Shown here: positions 16,022 through 23,805 of the stretch, one piece after another
How positions within the stretch are numbered: position 1 is the first letter of the stretch
How the letters are laid out: the number at the start of each line of letters is the position of its first letter
Source: an uncultured Opitutia bacterium
Lineage (GTDB): Bacteria; Verrucomicrobiota; Verrucomicrobiia; Opitutales; UBA953
NCBI GenBank assembly: GCA_903913915.1
Contig: CAIWNE010000125.1
Coordinates: forward strand, 1 to 39,505
Length of the DNA: 39,505 bases
Reading direction: 5' to 3'
Position numbers and translations under genes: made by a program
Notes under the pieces: model-generated
Databases searched by the model: none
The model's input: only the letters and a program-made list of their open reading frames with translations
Told to the model about the DNA's origin: nothing

Positions 16022-16792
16022 TCAGGGCTTCTCGAAGACCAGCAGGTGCTGCCAAGGCAGGTCCGGCTTGTTCGTCACGAACCGGAACCCCGCGGCGGCG
16101 AACTCCTTGCGCGCCTGCGCCTCGGTCATCTTGTGGTGCGGCTTGATCGGGACGTTGTCGTCCTCCGCGCGATACTCGAGGAGGTAGATCCGCCCCTTCG
16201 GCTTCAGCGCCGAACGCAGCGAGGCCAGCATCTCCACCGGGTGGTCGAATTCATGATAAGCGTCGACCATCAGGGCCGCGTCGATCGAGGCCGGCGGAAG
16301 CCTCACGTCGTCGATCGCACCGAGGTGAGGTCGCACATTCTTCACGCCCTGCTTGGCCGATTCTGCCTTCAGGAAGTCGAGCATCTCCGGCTGGATGTCC
16401 ACCGCGACGACCTCGCCCTGCGGCAGCTTACGTGCGATGCGGAAAGAATAATAGCCCGAGCCTGCGCCGATGTCGGCCAGCACCGCATCCGGCGCCAGAT
16501 CCAGCAAGGCGATCGCCTTCGAAGGAGCCTCCTCCTTCTCGCGATCGGTGCGCTCGAGCCAGCCGATTCCGGGATGCCCCATCACCTGGGCGATCTCACG
16601 GCCCATCCAGACCTTGCCGATGCCATCCGACGAAGCGGCACACGTCTCGTACTTCGCAGGCGGCGCGACAGGCGATGCGGCGACAGGACGCGACCAGACG
16701 AAGAGAGCGACCGCGCCGCCCAGGAGCAGCACGGAGGAAAGCACGGGGTGACGCTTCAGCATGCCCAGCAAACTGACGACCACACGACACAT
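16022..16792 (-). CDS. Membrane-anchored class I SAM-dependent methyltransferase
   Basis: A 256-residue protein with an N-terminal hydrophobic segment (about residues 18-33) followed by a Rossmann methyltransferase domain. The SAM-binding motif DIGAGSGYY is at 107-115, an acidic strand end VVAVDIQ follows, and VDAYHEF marks motif IV. ATG 16792 is taken as start; ATG 16762 is the main alternative, and an upstream TTG at 16819 lies inside the preceding terminator's T tract so is unlikely. Basic residues ahead of the hydrophobic segment suggest N-in/C-out topology, which would put the enzyme domain in the periplasm. Periplasmic targeting is surprising for a SAM enzyme but is known for this domain combination. 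It is convergent with the oxidoreductase gene (6-base gap). Methyl acceptor unknown. Confidence 0.82.
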   Translation of the reverse strand: MCRVVVSLLGMLKRHPVLSSVLLLGGAVALFVWSRPVAASPVAPPAKYETCAASSDGIGKVWMGREIAQVMGHPGIGWLERTDREKEEAPSKAIALLDLAPDAVLADIGAGSGYYSFRIARKLPQGEVVAVDIQPEMLDFLKAESAKQGVKNVRPHLGAIDDVRLPPASIDAALMVDAYHEFDHPVEMLASLRSALKPKGRIYLLEYRAEDDNVPIKPHHKMTEAQARKEFAAAGFRFVTNKPDLPWQHLLVFEKP

Positions 16793-16810
16793 CGCAAGGT
16801 TCTCGATACG

Positions 16811-16846
16811 TGAAAACAAAAAGGGCCGGACTTTGGTCCGGCCCTT
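16811..16846 (-). terminator. Intrinsic terminator after the small repeat protein
   Basis: An 11-bp perfect stem (16821-16831 with 16836-16846) with a 4-base loop. On the minus strand it is followed by TTTGTTTT. It separates the small secreted protein gene from the methyltransferase gene. Confidence 0.9.
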
Positions 16847-16867
16847 CGGGCGATCCCTGCGATCGGC

Positions 16868-17140
16868 TTACTTCTTGAACGGACGCTTGTCGTCGTCCTT
16901 CTTCTCCGGGGCCTTGGGGGCGACGGAGGGCGCGACCTTCTTGTCGTCGCACTTCTTTTCAGGAGCCTGCGGAGCGACGGTCGTCGGGCGCTTGTCGTCG
17001 TCCTTCTTCGTGCAGGGGGGCTTCACGACCGGAGTCGTAGGAGTCGTGGTCGTGCCACCCGGGGCGACACCGACGTTGGTAAGCGCGAAAAGCGAAACCG
17101 AGGCGAAAAGGAGAGCTGAGGCGAAGAGCGGGGTTTTCAT
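16868..17140 (-). CDS. Small secreted Lys/Asp/Pro-rich repeat protein, function unknown
   Basis: A 90-residue protein not assignable to a family. Residues 1-20 (MKTPLFASALLFASVSLFAL) are a signal peptide. The mature part is low-complexity: a Thr/Pro stretch (30-42), then three related charged units TKKDDDKRP, APEKKCDDKK and APEKKDDDKRP separated by Ala/Pro/Val linkers. Two cysteines remain at 43 and 64. The ATG at 17140 is chosen because a TATAAAAT box lies just upstream of the alternative ATG at 17173, which would leave almost no leader. It ends in a strong terminator, so it is a self-contained transcription unit. A surface, cell-wall or metal/phosphate-binding role is possible but not shown. 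Unlike its neighbours it has an AT-rich promoter. Confidence 0.7.
   Translation of the reverse strand: MKTPLFASALLFASVSLFALTNVGVAPGGTTTTPTTPVVKPPCTKKDDDKRPTTVAPQAPEKKCDDKKVAPSVAPKAPEKKDDDKRPFKK
16884..17009. repeat. Direct DNA repeats within the small secreted protein gene
   Basis: A 21-base exact direct repeat occurs at 16884-16904 and 16989-17009, encoding the KKDDDKRP-type units. A diverged third unit lies around 16935-16955. The copies are in frame, consistent with internal duplication of the coding sequence. Confidence 0.75.
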
Positions 17141-17183
17141 CGTGCAATCATGTTGGCATGCCAAGTTCTCCATGAAAACACCT

Positions 17184-17191
17184 ATTTTATA
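17184..17191 (-). promoter_or_regulatory. Probable -10 region for the small secreted protein gene
   Basis: TATAAAAT on the minus strand, in an AT-rich island within GC-rich DNA, about 43 bases upstream of the chosen ATG (17140). No convincing -35 is seen at 17 bases; a CTGACA is at 20 bases. Confidence 0.5.
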
Positions 17192-17280
17192 CCTTATATC
17201 AGGAGTCAGCTTGTCAGACTACGCCCGACCCAACACTTAGCCCATGAAGGAGTTAGCCTGCCCGGGGACTCCCTAGGGGC

Positions 17281-17310
17281 TTGCATAGCCATCACCATGA
17301 GCAATAATAC
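17281..17310 (+). promoter_or_regulatory. Probable promoter for the prepilin-like gene
   Basis: TTGCAT at 17281-17286, then AATAAT at 17303-17308 (16-base spacer) or TAATAC at 17305-17310 (18-base spacer). It lies about 30 bases ahead of the ATG at 17338. Confidence 0.5.
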
Positions 17311-17337
17311 TCATGTTACCCCTCCGGGTAGCCTGGC

Positions 17338-20300
17338 ATGAAACACAGCAAGCGCAGCCCCGGTTTCAGCCTCATCCTGTCCATGACGGTGATGGCCGCG
17401 ATCGTCATGCTACTCGTGACCATCTCCGCTTTCATGACGGTGGAATCCCGCGCAGCGATGAACCAGCAGCTGGCGGTACGCGCGAAATTGAACGGTATCG
17501 TATCGATGCGGCTCGCGCTCGCGCATCTGCAGCAGGAGGCCGGCGCGGATCGCCGAGCCACCGCTCGCGCCGAGATCACGCAGTCCGCCGTCACGCCCGA
17601 CAAGACGATCAACCCGATGTGGACCGGCGTCTGGCGCTCCGACAAGCCTGACGCCCCGCCCGCCTGGCTCATCAGCGGACGCGACGACCTGACGGCCGGA
17701 GCCCAATCTGTCTCGCTCAGCGGGCTCAGCGATTACCCGACCGACGTCTGGACGCCCTGGCAGACGGATTACGACCCCAACTCCTGGGGCGTCACCGAAA
17801 AGGCCGCCCGCCTCGTCACCCTCGTAGGCACGGGGAGCGCCAGCGCCGCCGAAGCCGCAGTCAGCGGACAGCCTTGGACCGCCAAGCCCAGCGGCCTGGT
17901 CGCCCTCCCCAAGGTCACGTTCCCCGACGACAGCGTCACCGGCAAATACGCCTACTGGGTCGGCGACGAAGGCATCAAGGCCCGCCCGGGCCTCTACGAC
18001 CCCCGCTCCACCACGGCCAGCACCGTCGACAACCAGCTCGCCCTGCGCAGCCCGCTCACGCACGGACTCCTGAAGGACATCCCCAATCAGCAGCAGATGA
18101 CGGAACTCACCAGGCTCAAAGACGCCCCGCTGCTCACCGGCTTCGACTCCATCGTCATGAAAGGGGCGGCCTACGACTTACGTCGTTACTACCATGACGT
18201 CACGATGGTCTCCGCCGGCGTGCTCGCCGACTCCAACAACGGCGGCCTGAAACGCGACCTCTCGACGGCCTTCGAGATGAGCGACGCGGCCTTCGCCGCC
18301 TCCGAATTCGGAAGCGGCACGGGCGGAGCGGCCACGATGACGGAAAGCGGCTACAAGGGCGTCCAGATGCTCATCCAATACGGCGATGCCGCCGTCCCGA
18401 CGGCGCCGATCTACAGTCGCACCAACCCCAACGGCAACGGCGGCAACGCCCGTGGCCCCACCTGGTGGGCCCTGCGCGACTACCACCTGCTCTATAAGCA
18501 GCTCGGCTGGACCGCGGGCACGCCGACTTTGCGCGCCCGCGCTTCCTATCCGAACGCCCGCGGCATGTACCCCAACAAGTCCGGCTTCAACAACATCGAC
18601 AACCTTCGCAACGAGATCCCGGTCTACTCCGACGCGTTCGCCGGGGACCTGCCCACGACGATCAATCCCAACGTCAACGACACCTATTCGGCGTCTTCGC
18701 TGCCGAGCTTCGTGACCGTCAACGTCCCGGGCCCGCCGACCACCACGACGAGCAGTCGCGCGATACCACGTCCGACCAACATCGCTGTCACGCCCTACAT
18801 CCAGCGCGCGAGCCTGGTCTTCAGCGTGAACATCGAATACTACATGAGCGGAGGGGCGGACCTCTGGCTCAACCTCACGCCCATCGTCGTCGTCCACAAC
18901 CCCTACAACGTCGCGATGACCTGGAAAGATGCCACCGGCGCCTCGAACGGCAATGCGCGCTACGCCGCGCTCGACTTCACCGACTGGCAGAATTGGACCT
19001 TCCGCTTCACCCGTTACACGATGCACGGCAGCGGCCCCACCTATGTCTTCAACGTGCCTCTCAGTAAGTTCTACGGAGAGCAAAGCTCGGCCGCGAACAA
19101 CAAGGACATGTTCCGCGTCTATTTCCCGCCCGACCTCACCCTGCAGCCCGGCGAACTGCGGGTGCTCTCCTGCCCCTCCGTCGACAGCACCGGCAAGAAG
19201 GTCGGCATGGTCAGCTGGAAGCAGGCGACGACGCTCGTCAATGGCTTCAACCAGACCGGAGGCTTCAAGGACGAGAATCCCGACTGGGGAACAGGCGACC
19301 CCAACGTGCTCTGGCGAGGCGACGACACCTTCGGCTTCCAAATCGTCCCTGGGGGCGACTTCCGTGCCCGCTACGCCCTCGCCTGCTGGCCCGGCGACCA
19401 GCTGATCGACAGCAACGGCGCCTCGCAAAGCACCTTCGAGCACTACTTCAAGACGAGCGAGCACGCCGAGCTTTTCTACCGCTCGCTGAACACCAGCCGC
19501 ATCGGCACGCCCGCCGAACTGAAGTTCTACGACTACTCCTCCATCGCCTATCGCACCTCCGGCGCCTACTCGGGGGTCGGCGACCCGATGCCGGCCAACG
19601 TCATCGGCGTCTTCGACTACATCTCCAAGACCGGCGACACGACGAAGAACGGCCATCCTCTCTTCACGCACTCAAACCCCCTGGCTCCGGTGCTTCGAGC
19701 CGACGGAGCCGGCCGCGTGCCCGCCACTGGCACCGGCCTCATCGGCCCCTCTTCCAGCTTCGCCGCCCGCTACTGGCGGCCGACGGGGACTCCCGCCACC
19801 CAGTGGCCCCAGATCGTCCAATCGCTCAGCGGGCTGACCTACGGAGGCTACTCGAACTCTTCGGCCGGCAGCACCAGTGCGGTCATCACCGAAGTGCCCC
19901 TCGTCCAGCCGGTCTCGCTCGCCCAATACGTCCACGCGAATCTCGCCGTCCGCGACCAGCAGCCGCTCCTCAGCGTCGGCAACAGCTTCGCCAGCCCGCT
20001 GGTCAAATCCAGCGCCCTGGTACAAGACCAGGACGGCATGGCCAACTGGACCGACTACGACCACACCTACCTCATCAATGAAGCGCTCTGGGACGGTTTC
20101 TTCCTGTCCAGCCTCGCGCCGCGCATGGACCGGGCCGCGGCGACCACCCCCTGGAACCCGACATCGAGCGACATCCTCGGCGGCAACGGCAATCCGCAGT
20201 CACCGGCCGTGCTCACGTCCCTCAGTTCCGTCATCGATGCCGTCGCGAGCGGTTCCGCCCGCCTCGACAACCCGCGCTTCACGCTGATCCAGGACAAGGC

Positions 20301-21297
20301 CACCGACGGCAACACCAAGACCGCCCTGGCCGATTACAAGCAGGCGGCGAAGGTCCTGCTCAATCAGGGAGCCTTCAACGTCAACTCCACCTCCTTCACC
20401 GCCTGGCAATGCTTCCTCGGCTCAGCCAAGAAGTTCGCGGTCGGCACGGGTATCAGCGCCTCCTCGCCCTCGCTCGCCGAGAACGCGCGCTTCCCCAGGG
20501 CCCTGCAGGCCCAGAACATGACGATCGCCGGCGGCACGAACCTAGGGAATTCGACGAACTGGACGGGCTTCGCAAATCTCAAGGATAGCCAGATCGACAG
20601 CCTAGCCGCGGCGATCGTGGCGGAGAACAAGGCACGCTTCGCGCAGTCCGTACGCACGGTCAAGACGCAGACCCCGGCCACGCGCATCTTCCGCGGCATG
20701 GCTTCGGGCGCCCAGCCCGCCACGCCTTACCTCTCGCTCAGCGAGTTCATCAACCGTTTCGTGAGCGACGACACCTGGTCTTCGCGCTGCGGAGCGCTCC
20801 AGGCCGCCATCTTCCGCGCCGACAAGACGACCTACGGCACGACCACCCCCTCAGGCTTCAGCGACCGCCTCGCAGGCCTCCCCTCAGGCGTGAAACTCAC
20901 CAAGACGACCTTCTCCGCCACGGTCAACGGACCCGACCCGACCTTCGCCTCCAACCCGGAGAACATCGAACTGAACGCACAAGGGGACACGACCCCGCGC
21001 ACGCATACCCTCCTCGGCGCCCCCGGCAACCTCCTGCAATCCGACCTCCTCCAGTCGCTGGGCTCGGCCATCGCGACGCGCTCCGACACCTTCACGATCC
21101 GTTGCTACGGCGAAGCCACCCAGAGCAGCGGCGAGACCGGCTCGGTCTGGGTCGAAGCCGTCGTCCAACGCTTCCCGGATTACGTCGACGCGACCAACCC
21201 GGCCGAAGCCACCACTGGCCTCTCAGGCGTGAACGCCGTGCTCGGTCGCCGCTTCAAGGTCATCTCCACGCGCACCCTCAAGTCCGATGAAATCTAA
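17338..21297 (+). CDS. Very large prepilin-like protein, Verru_Chthon cassette protein A-like
   Basis: A 1319-residue exported protein. Its N-terminus (basic MKHSKRSPG, then FSLILSMTVMAAIVMLL) looks like a type IV prepilin signal: Gly9/Phe10 would be the prepilin peptidase site, followed by a hydrophobic helix to about 34. Glu at +5 is absent, as in the minor pseudopilin GspK/PilX group. The following ESRAAMNQQLAVRAKLNGIVSMRLAL region is typical of the large Verru_Chthon cassette A proteins of Verrucomicrobia. The rest is rich in Ser, Thr, Gly, Asn and aromatic residues with no recognised catalytic motif. The stop overlaps the next ORF by 11 bases. Pilin-like cassette members B-D are not next to it. 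Probably a surface or secretion-system component; function unknown. Confidence 0.8.
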   Translation: MKHSKRSPGFSLILSMTVMAAIVMLLVTISAFMTVESRAAMNQQLAVRAKLNGIVSMRLALAHLQQEAGADRRATARAEITQSAVTPDKTINPMWTGVWRSDKPDAPPAWLISGRDDLTAGAQSVSLSGLSDYPTDVWTPWQTDYDPNSWGVTEKAARLVTLVGTGSASAAEAAVSGQPWTAKPSGLVALPKVTFPDDSVTGKYAYWVGDEGIKARPGLYDPRSTTASTVDNQLALRSPLTHGLLKDIPNQQQMTELTRLKDAPLLTGFDSIVMKGAAYDLRRYYHDVTMVSAGVLADSNNGGLKRDLSTAFEMSDAAFAASEFGSGTGGAATMTESGYKGVQMLIQYGDAAVPTAPIYSRTNPNGNGGNARGPTWWALRDYHLLYKQLGWTAGTPTLRARASYPNARGMYPNKSGFNNIDNLRNEIPVYSDAFAGDLPTTINPNVNDTYSASSLPSFVTVNVPGPPTTTTSSRAIPRPTNIAVTPYIQRASLVFSVNIEYYMSGGADLWLNLTPIVVVHNPYNVAMTWKDATGASNGNARYAALDFTDWQNWTFRFTRYTMHGSGPTYVFNVPLSKFYGEQSSAANNKDMFRVYFPPDLTLQPGELRVLSCPSVDSTGKKVGMVSWKQATTLVNGFNQTGGFKDENPDWGTGDPNVLWRGDDTFGFQIVPGGDFRARYALACWPGDQLIDSNGASQSTFEHYFKTSEHAELFYRSLNTSRIGTPAELKFYDYSSIAYRTSGAYSGVGDPMPANVIGVFDYISKTGDTTKNGHPLFTHSNPLAPVLRADGAGRVPATGTGLIGPSSSFAARYWRPTGTPATQWPQIVQSLSGLTYGGYSNSSAGSTSAVITEVPLVQPVSLAQYVHANLAVRDQQPLLSVGNSFASPLVKSSALVQDQDGMANWTDYDHTYLINEALWDGFFLSSLAPRMDRAAATTPWNPTSSDILGGNGNPQSPAVLTSLSSVIDAVASGSARLDNPRFTLIQDKATDGNTKTALADYKQAAKVLLNQGAFNVNSTSFTAWQCFLGSAKKFAVGTGISASSPSLAENARFPRALQAQNMTIAGGTNLGNSTNWTGFANLKDSQIDSLAAAIVAENKARFAQSVRTVKTQTPATRIFRGMASGAQPATPYLSLSEFINRFVSDDTWSSRCGALQAAIFRADKTTYGTTTPSGFSDRLAGLPSGVKLTKTTFSATVNGPDPTFASNPENIELNAQGDTTPRTHTLLGAPGNLLQSDLLQSLGSAIATRSDTFTIRCYGEATQSSGETGSVWVEAVVQRFPDYVDATNPAEATTGLSGVNAVLGRRFKVISTRTLKSDEI

Positions 21298-22078
21298 GTG
21301 GCTCCTGCTGCTGGCCCTCTGGTCGGCACTCCTGTCTGCCGCCGACCCGGCCAAGGATCACGTCTCCGCGCGTCTCAAGTTCATGGCCTGGGACGAAGCC
21401 CTGCTCGGTTGCGGCGTGCGCATGGCCGGCAAGGTCGTCCCCGTCTCGATCCTGCTGGATCAACTATCGGATGAGATCGCCTACGAGGGGCCCGCTCGGC
21501 TCGAAATCGTGAAGATCACCGCGAACGAACCTGCCGAGGAGCCGACGGCCGCCAAGAGCAAGGTCAAGGGTCCCAAGCCGAGCCCCAAACCGGCCCAGCC
21601 AAGCCAGGCAAGCTCCGAACCGCCCCTCGCCTGGTTCCTGCTGCCCGCTTCGGCCAACAACCAGCACCTCATCCTGGCCGTCGCCCCTGGCCGATGGGAA
21701 GGCGGCATCATGGCGCTGCCGGACAGCCCCGGCAGCTTCCCGCCAGGCTCGCTGCGTTTCTTCAACCTCTGCCCCTACCCCCTCGAGATCCGTATCGGCC
21801 AGAACGCCGTCAAGATCCCGCAGAAGGAAGCCCGGTCGATCCGCGGCGGGGCCAAGGATCACGATTACTTCGACGGCACGATCATGACCTACGAGGGCGG
21901 CGAGGAGAAGGTCGGCTTCAGCCTGCACATGTTCCAGGACAACGCCCAACGCGGCCTGTTCTTCGTCAGCGCCGGCCCCGAGGGCTCCGGCACCGTCGTC
22001 CTCAAGGGCGTCGGCGACCTCAGTCGCGACAAGATGCCCGCCCCGAAACGCCCAACAGTGCCTGCTGTCAGGAAGTGA
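21287..22078 (+). CDS. Secreted protein of unknown function, coupled to the prepilin-like gene
   Basis: A 263-residue protein with a signal peptide (MKSKWLLLLALWSALLSA, about 18 residues). Residues about 80-110 are a Lys/Pro/Ser/Ala-rich low-complexity linker. The C-terminal half has beta-rich segments, including RFFNLCPYPLEIRIGQNAVKI and a region rich in Asp and Gly. The ATG overlaps the stop of the preceding gene by 11 bases, so translational coupling and partnership with the prepilin-like protein are likely. No family could be named with confidence. Its stop directly abuts the convergent recJ stop at 22079. I see no lipobox or transmembrane anchor after the signal, so it should be periplasmic or secreted. 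Confidence 0.75.
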   Translation: MKSKWLLLLALWSALLSAADPAKDHVSARLKFMAWDEALLGCGVRMAGKVVPVSILLDQLSDEIAYEGPARLEIVKITANEPAEEPTAAKSKVKGPKPSPKPAQPSQASSEPPLAWFLLPASANNQHLILAVAPGRWEGGIMALPDSPGSFPPGSLRFFNLCPYPLEIRIGQNAVKIPQKEARSIRGGAKDHDYFDGTIMTYEGGEEKVGFSLHMFQDNAQRGLFFVSAGPEGSGTVVLKGVGDLSRDKMPAPKRPTVPAVRK

Positions 22079-23791
22079 TCAGGAGACGTAGCGCCAATCG
22101 AGGATCTCGGCCTGCGGGATACGGCGTCCCTGCCAGCGATTCCACTGCAGCTTGACCGCCATCTCGACCGCCTTGCCGGGCTCAGGCATGCGGTCGGCCA
22201 TGCGCCAGGCGACGAAGTTCAAGCGTCGTCCGCCGCTGAGCGGAAGCTGATGCCGGAAATTCCCTTCGCCGAACGGCGTAGGCGGACGGTCGAAGACGAA
22301 ACCCTTGAAGCCGAAGACCGGCTCGGTGTTCCCTTCGCCGTAAGGCTGCATGAGGTCGAGGTCGTCCAGCAGCTGATCGGTGACCTCGGAAGGCTTGATC
22401 CAATGGGCGATGTCGATGTCACGCCCGTCGGCCTGGACGACGCCGGCGAGCTTCTGGGCTTCGACCGCCGCGGCGAAGCGCGCGCGGAAGGCCTCGACGT
22501 CGGCGACGTTCAACGAGACGCCGACGGCCATCGGATGTCCGCCATAGGTCTTGAGCAGGTCGGCGCAGACGCCGAGGGCTTCCACGAGATTGGTGCCCGG
22601 CACGCTGCGTCCGGAGCCCTTGGCGCTCTCCCCTTCCTTGCCGAGGACGATGACGGGACGGTCGAGCGCGCGGCAGATCTTGCCGGCGGCGATGCCGACG
22701 ACTCCGGGATGCCAGTCGCCATGCACGACGTAACCGGCCAGGTCGCCCATCGCCTTGGCCTGGGCCATGGCTTCCTCGGTGACCTTCTTGTCGATCTCCT
22801 GGCGTTCGCGGTTGATCGCGTCCAGCTGGGCGGCGTCGCGCAGGCAGTCGTCCGGATCATCGGACAACAGCAGGCGAAGCGGCAGCGAGGCGTCGGCGAG
22901 ACGGCCGCTCGCGTTGATGCGCGGTCCGATGCGATAGGAGACATCGACCGAGGTCAGGACGCCGCCCGGCTCCATGCCGCTGACGGCGATGAGCGCGCGC
23001 AGGCCTTGGCGACGGGCCTCGCCGAGGGCCTTGAGGCCATGGGCGGCGAGGATACGGTTCTCCGTGCGCAGGGGGACGAGGTCGGCGATCGTACCGAGCG
23101 CGGCAAGGTCGAGGTAATCTTTCACCGCGATGCTCGTGCCGCGTTCGTCGCCAGCCAGGCGAAGGACCTTGAGCACGCCATGCACGAGCTTGAAGACCAG
23201 GCCGGCGGTGCAAAGCGTCTGCCATGGCGCGTCGTCCGCGTCGTTGACGCGCGGATTGACCAGCGTGCAGGTCACGCGGGATTCCTTGGCCACGTGGTGG
23301 TCGACCACGATGACGTCGACCCCTTCGGCGCGGAGGCGATCGACCTCCGGCTTCGAGTTCGTGCCGCAATCGAGGGCGACGAAAAGCTGCGGCCTGGCTT
23401 CGGCCAGCACGCGGTCGAGCGCGGCCATCGAAAGGCCGTAACCTTCCTCCAGCCGGCGCGGGACGAAGTATTCCGGATGCGCGCCAAGGCGGCGCAGAAA
23501 GTGGACGAGCATCGCCGTGCTCGAGACTCCGTCGACGTCGTAGTCGCCCAGGATGGCGATGCGTTCGCCCTTGGCGGCGGCGAGTACGAGACGTTCGGCG
23601 GCTTCGCGCAGACCGCCGACCGCGAACGGATCGGAGACGTGGGCGAGCTGGGGGCGGAGATGGCGCTCCGCCTCGGCCTCGTCCGCGAAGGAGCGGGCGA
23701 GGACATAGGCCAGGGGTTCGGAAACCCCCAGCGCAGCCGCGATCCGACGGGCAAGCCCGGCGTCCGCAGCCCGGTGAGACCAGGCGGCCAT
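22079..23791 (-). CDS. recJ: Single-stranded-DNA-specific exonuclease RecJ
   Basis: 5'-3' single-strand DNA exonuclease acting in RecF-pathway recombination, mismatch and base-excision repair. The 570-residue length is typical. DHH-family metal motifs are intact: LGDYDVDGVS at 81-90, ALDCGT at 139-144 and VVDHHVAKE at 162-170. The DHHA1 portion has HPGVVGIAAGK, GSGRS and GGHPMAVG (about 430). The C-terminal OB-fold region ends in ILDWRYVS. It is 14 bases downstream of secDF, on the same strand and probably in the same transcript. The stop codon abuts the preceding plus-strand gene's stop, leaving no intergenic terminator. Confidence 0.96.
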   Translation of the reverse strand: MAAWSHRAADAGLARRIAAALGVSEPLAYVLARSFADEAEAERHLRPQLAHVSDPFAVGGLREAAERLVLAAAKGERIAILGDYDVDGVSSTAMLVHFLRRLGAHPEYFVPRRLEEGYGLSMAALDRVLAEARPQLFVALDCGTNSKPEVDRLRAEGVDVIVVDHHVAKESRVTCTLVNPRVNDADDAPWQTLCTAGLVFKLVHGVLKVLRLAGDERGTSIAVKDYLDLAALGTIADLVPLRTENRILAAHGLKALGEARRQGLRALIAVSGMEPGGVLTSVDVSYRIGPRINASGRLADASLPLRLLLSDDPDDCLRDAAQLDAINRERQEIDKKVTEEAMAQAKAMGDLAGYVVHGDWHPGVVGIAAGKICRALDRPVIVLGKEGESAKGSGRSVPGTNLVEALGVCADLLKTYGGHPMAVGVSLNVADVEAFRARFAAAVEAQKLAGVVQADGRDIDIAHWIKPSEVTDQLLDDLDLMQPYGEGNTEPVFGFKGFVFDRPPTPFGEGNFRHQLPLSGGRRLNFVAWRMADRMPEPGKAVEMAVKLQWNRWQGRRIPQAEILDWRYVS

Positions 23792-23805
23792 GCGTGGGGC
23801 GGCCC

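Noticed and set aside
18178-19671. A 497-codon minus-strand open frame inside the prepilin-like gene
   Set aside because: No recognisable motif or start signal, and the plus frame is continuous across the region with a good exported N-terminus.
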